Assembly: GCA_012965455.1 (NCBI GenBank)
Contig: DTSG01000518.1
Coordinates: forward strand, 1-7,276
DNA length: 7,276 nucleotides
Reading direction: 5' to 3'
Source of the DNA: Planctomycetaceae bacterium
GTDB lineage: Bacteria > Planctomycetota > Planctomycetia > Pirellulales > Pirellulaceae
Shown here piece by piece: positions 6,431 through 7,276 of this stretch. A program made the translations under genes and the position numbers. Below the pieces are notes generated by a model. That model saw nothing but the letters and a program-made list of their open reading frames with translations, was not told where the DNA came from and did no database searches. How positions within the stretch are numbered: position 1 is the first letter of the stretch; the number at the start of each line of letters is the position of its first letter.

Positions 6431-7276
6431 TTATTGGTCTAACTGCAAATCCGGGTCTGATTTTGCATCGGCTTGGCGATACAGGGATGTTGGAATGAGC
6501 TCGACTTGTTCATATTCTTCACCAGATTGAAAAGCCATAAACTTCTCCATGATTACTTGTCCCATTTTCTTAGGGAACTGAATTGGGTCTGCGTATATTT
6601 TTCCCTGAGCGATTGCTCGTTTGCCAGCTAATGCCCCATCGAATCCTACGATCGAAATCAACTCCGCTTTTTTTGCTTCATCGATAGCGTCCCAAGCGCC
6701 TAAAGCTGATGGATCGTTAATCGCAAAAATTCCTCGGATGTTTGGGTGCGCCTGCAAGCTATCTACAGTCGCTCGATAACCGATACTTTGATCACCGCCA
6801 CCGTTAATCTCACTAACAATGGTTATCTGCCCCGCTTCGCGGCCTTCGTTGTGGCTGGCAATCACCTGTTTAAAACCCTGCACTCTTAATACACAAGAAT
6901 TTGCCTGCTTGAAATCCAAGACTAATATCTCCCCGCCTTCATCGCCTAGGGTTTCAATCATTGCTTGGCCTGCCAGCTCACCACCTTGGAAATTGTCAGT
7001 GCCAATATGCCCCGCAATCTCTATGCCATCCGCTACGCATTGTAAGTCACACGTAAAAACCGGAATCCCTGCTTCGTTGGCTTGTTTAATGGCCGGCCCT
7101 ATTGCTAATCGATCCGTCGGATTTAACACAATTGCTGCGACACCTTGACTAATAAAATCTTCTATTTGGTTCGCCTGTCGCTTTACGTCAGAATCAGCAT
7201 CCATCGTAATAACTTCATAGCCCTCTGACTTGGCGGCGGCTGTCAAGCTTTGTGATATTACAACAAAGAATGGGTT
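6431..7276 (-). CDS. RbsB-like sugar ABC transporter substrate-binding protein, 5' end outside window
   Basis: The reading frame is open to the right edge, giving 281 visible residues. The signal peptide and first strand are missing, so the TTG at 7246 is not the real start. It is a type I periplasmic binding protein that captures a sugar and delivers it to the transporter encoded downstream. NPFF at the very start of the visible part, NPTD (52-55), HIGTDNFQGG (90-99), AINDPSALGA (185-194) and VGFDG (210-214) are typical of the ribose-binding protein family. Compared with E. coli RbsB ligand residues, the NPFF aromatics, Asp77, Arg131, Asn187, Asp213 and Gln233 appear kept. The Arg after Asp77 is Leu78, and the RbsB Phe in the later loop seems replaced by a glycine-rich stretch (159-161). 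A sugar related to, but perhaps not identical with, ribose is therefore likely (inference). Cys76, Cys80 and Cys128 are notable in an exported protein. It is the first visible gene of the three-gene operon. Confidence 0.93.
   Translation of the reverse strand, partial: NPFFVVISQSLTAAAKSEGYEVITMDADSDVKRQANQIEDFISQGVAAIVLNPTDRLAIGPAIKQANEAGIPVFTCDLQCVADGIEIAGHIGTDNFQGGELAGQAMIETLGDEGGEILVLDFKQANSCVLRVQGFKQVIASHNEGREAGQITIVSEINGGGDQSIGYRATVDSLQAHPNIRGIFAINDPSALGAWDAIDEAKKAELISIVGFDGALAGKRAIAQGKIYADPIQFPKKMGQVIMEKFMAFQSGEEYEQVELIPTSLYRQADAKSDPDLQLDQ

Noticed and set aside
6819..7148. A 109-codon plus-strand frame
   Set aside because: It is antisense to the strongly supported substrate-binding protein. 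The Pro/Ser/Ala-rich composition is typical of a shadow frame.

Overview
This window is most likely chromosomal DNA of a planctomycete, or less likely a related member of the PVC group such as Verrucomicrobiota. The main clue is the gene at the left edge. It encodes a secreted protein with an N-terminal PSCyt1-type CxxCH haem motif followed by a DUF1549 (PSCyt2) domain, an architecture greatly expanded in Planctomycetota. Base composition looks close to half G+C by eye. Every gene I can support is on the minus strand, so transcription runs from right to left. I see no mobile element, CRISPR array, tRNA or rRNA.

Layout in the direction of transcription. (1) 7276-3525 is a three-gene CUT2-type (ribose/galactose-type) sugar ABC transporter cluster: periplasmic substrate-binding protein (N-terminus outside the window), double-domain ATPase, then permease. 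The genes are tightly packed, with a TAA stop directly abutting an ATG and then a 4-base ATGA overlap, so they almost certainly form one translationally coupled operon. (2) 3524-3273 is a non-coding leader with a candidate promoter, a small hairpin and a clear Shine-Dalgarno site. (3) 3272-2967 is a stand-alone gene for the F-type ATP synthase subunit c (atpE) with a GTG start and a signal-peptide-like N-terminus. It is followed by a strong intrinsic terminator. (4) 2743-1376 encodes a 12-helix MFS permease of the AmpG/acetyl-CoA-transporter type. (5) 1307-1, after a 68-base gap, is the 5' part of the secreted PSCyt1/DUF1549 protein, which runs off the left edge.

The most unusual feature is the sugar permease. 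Compared with RbsC it carries about 115-120 extra residues between its first helix and the conserved membrane core. The pattern of strands and helices in the insert resembles one lobe of a type I periplasmic binding protein, so the permease may have its own tethered extracytoplasmic sensor or docking domain beside the separate binding protein encoded upstream. The second point of interest is the orphan atpE, which has its own leader and terminator and no other ATP synthase gene next to it.
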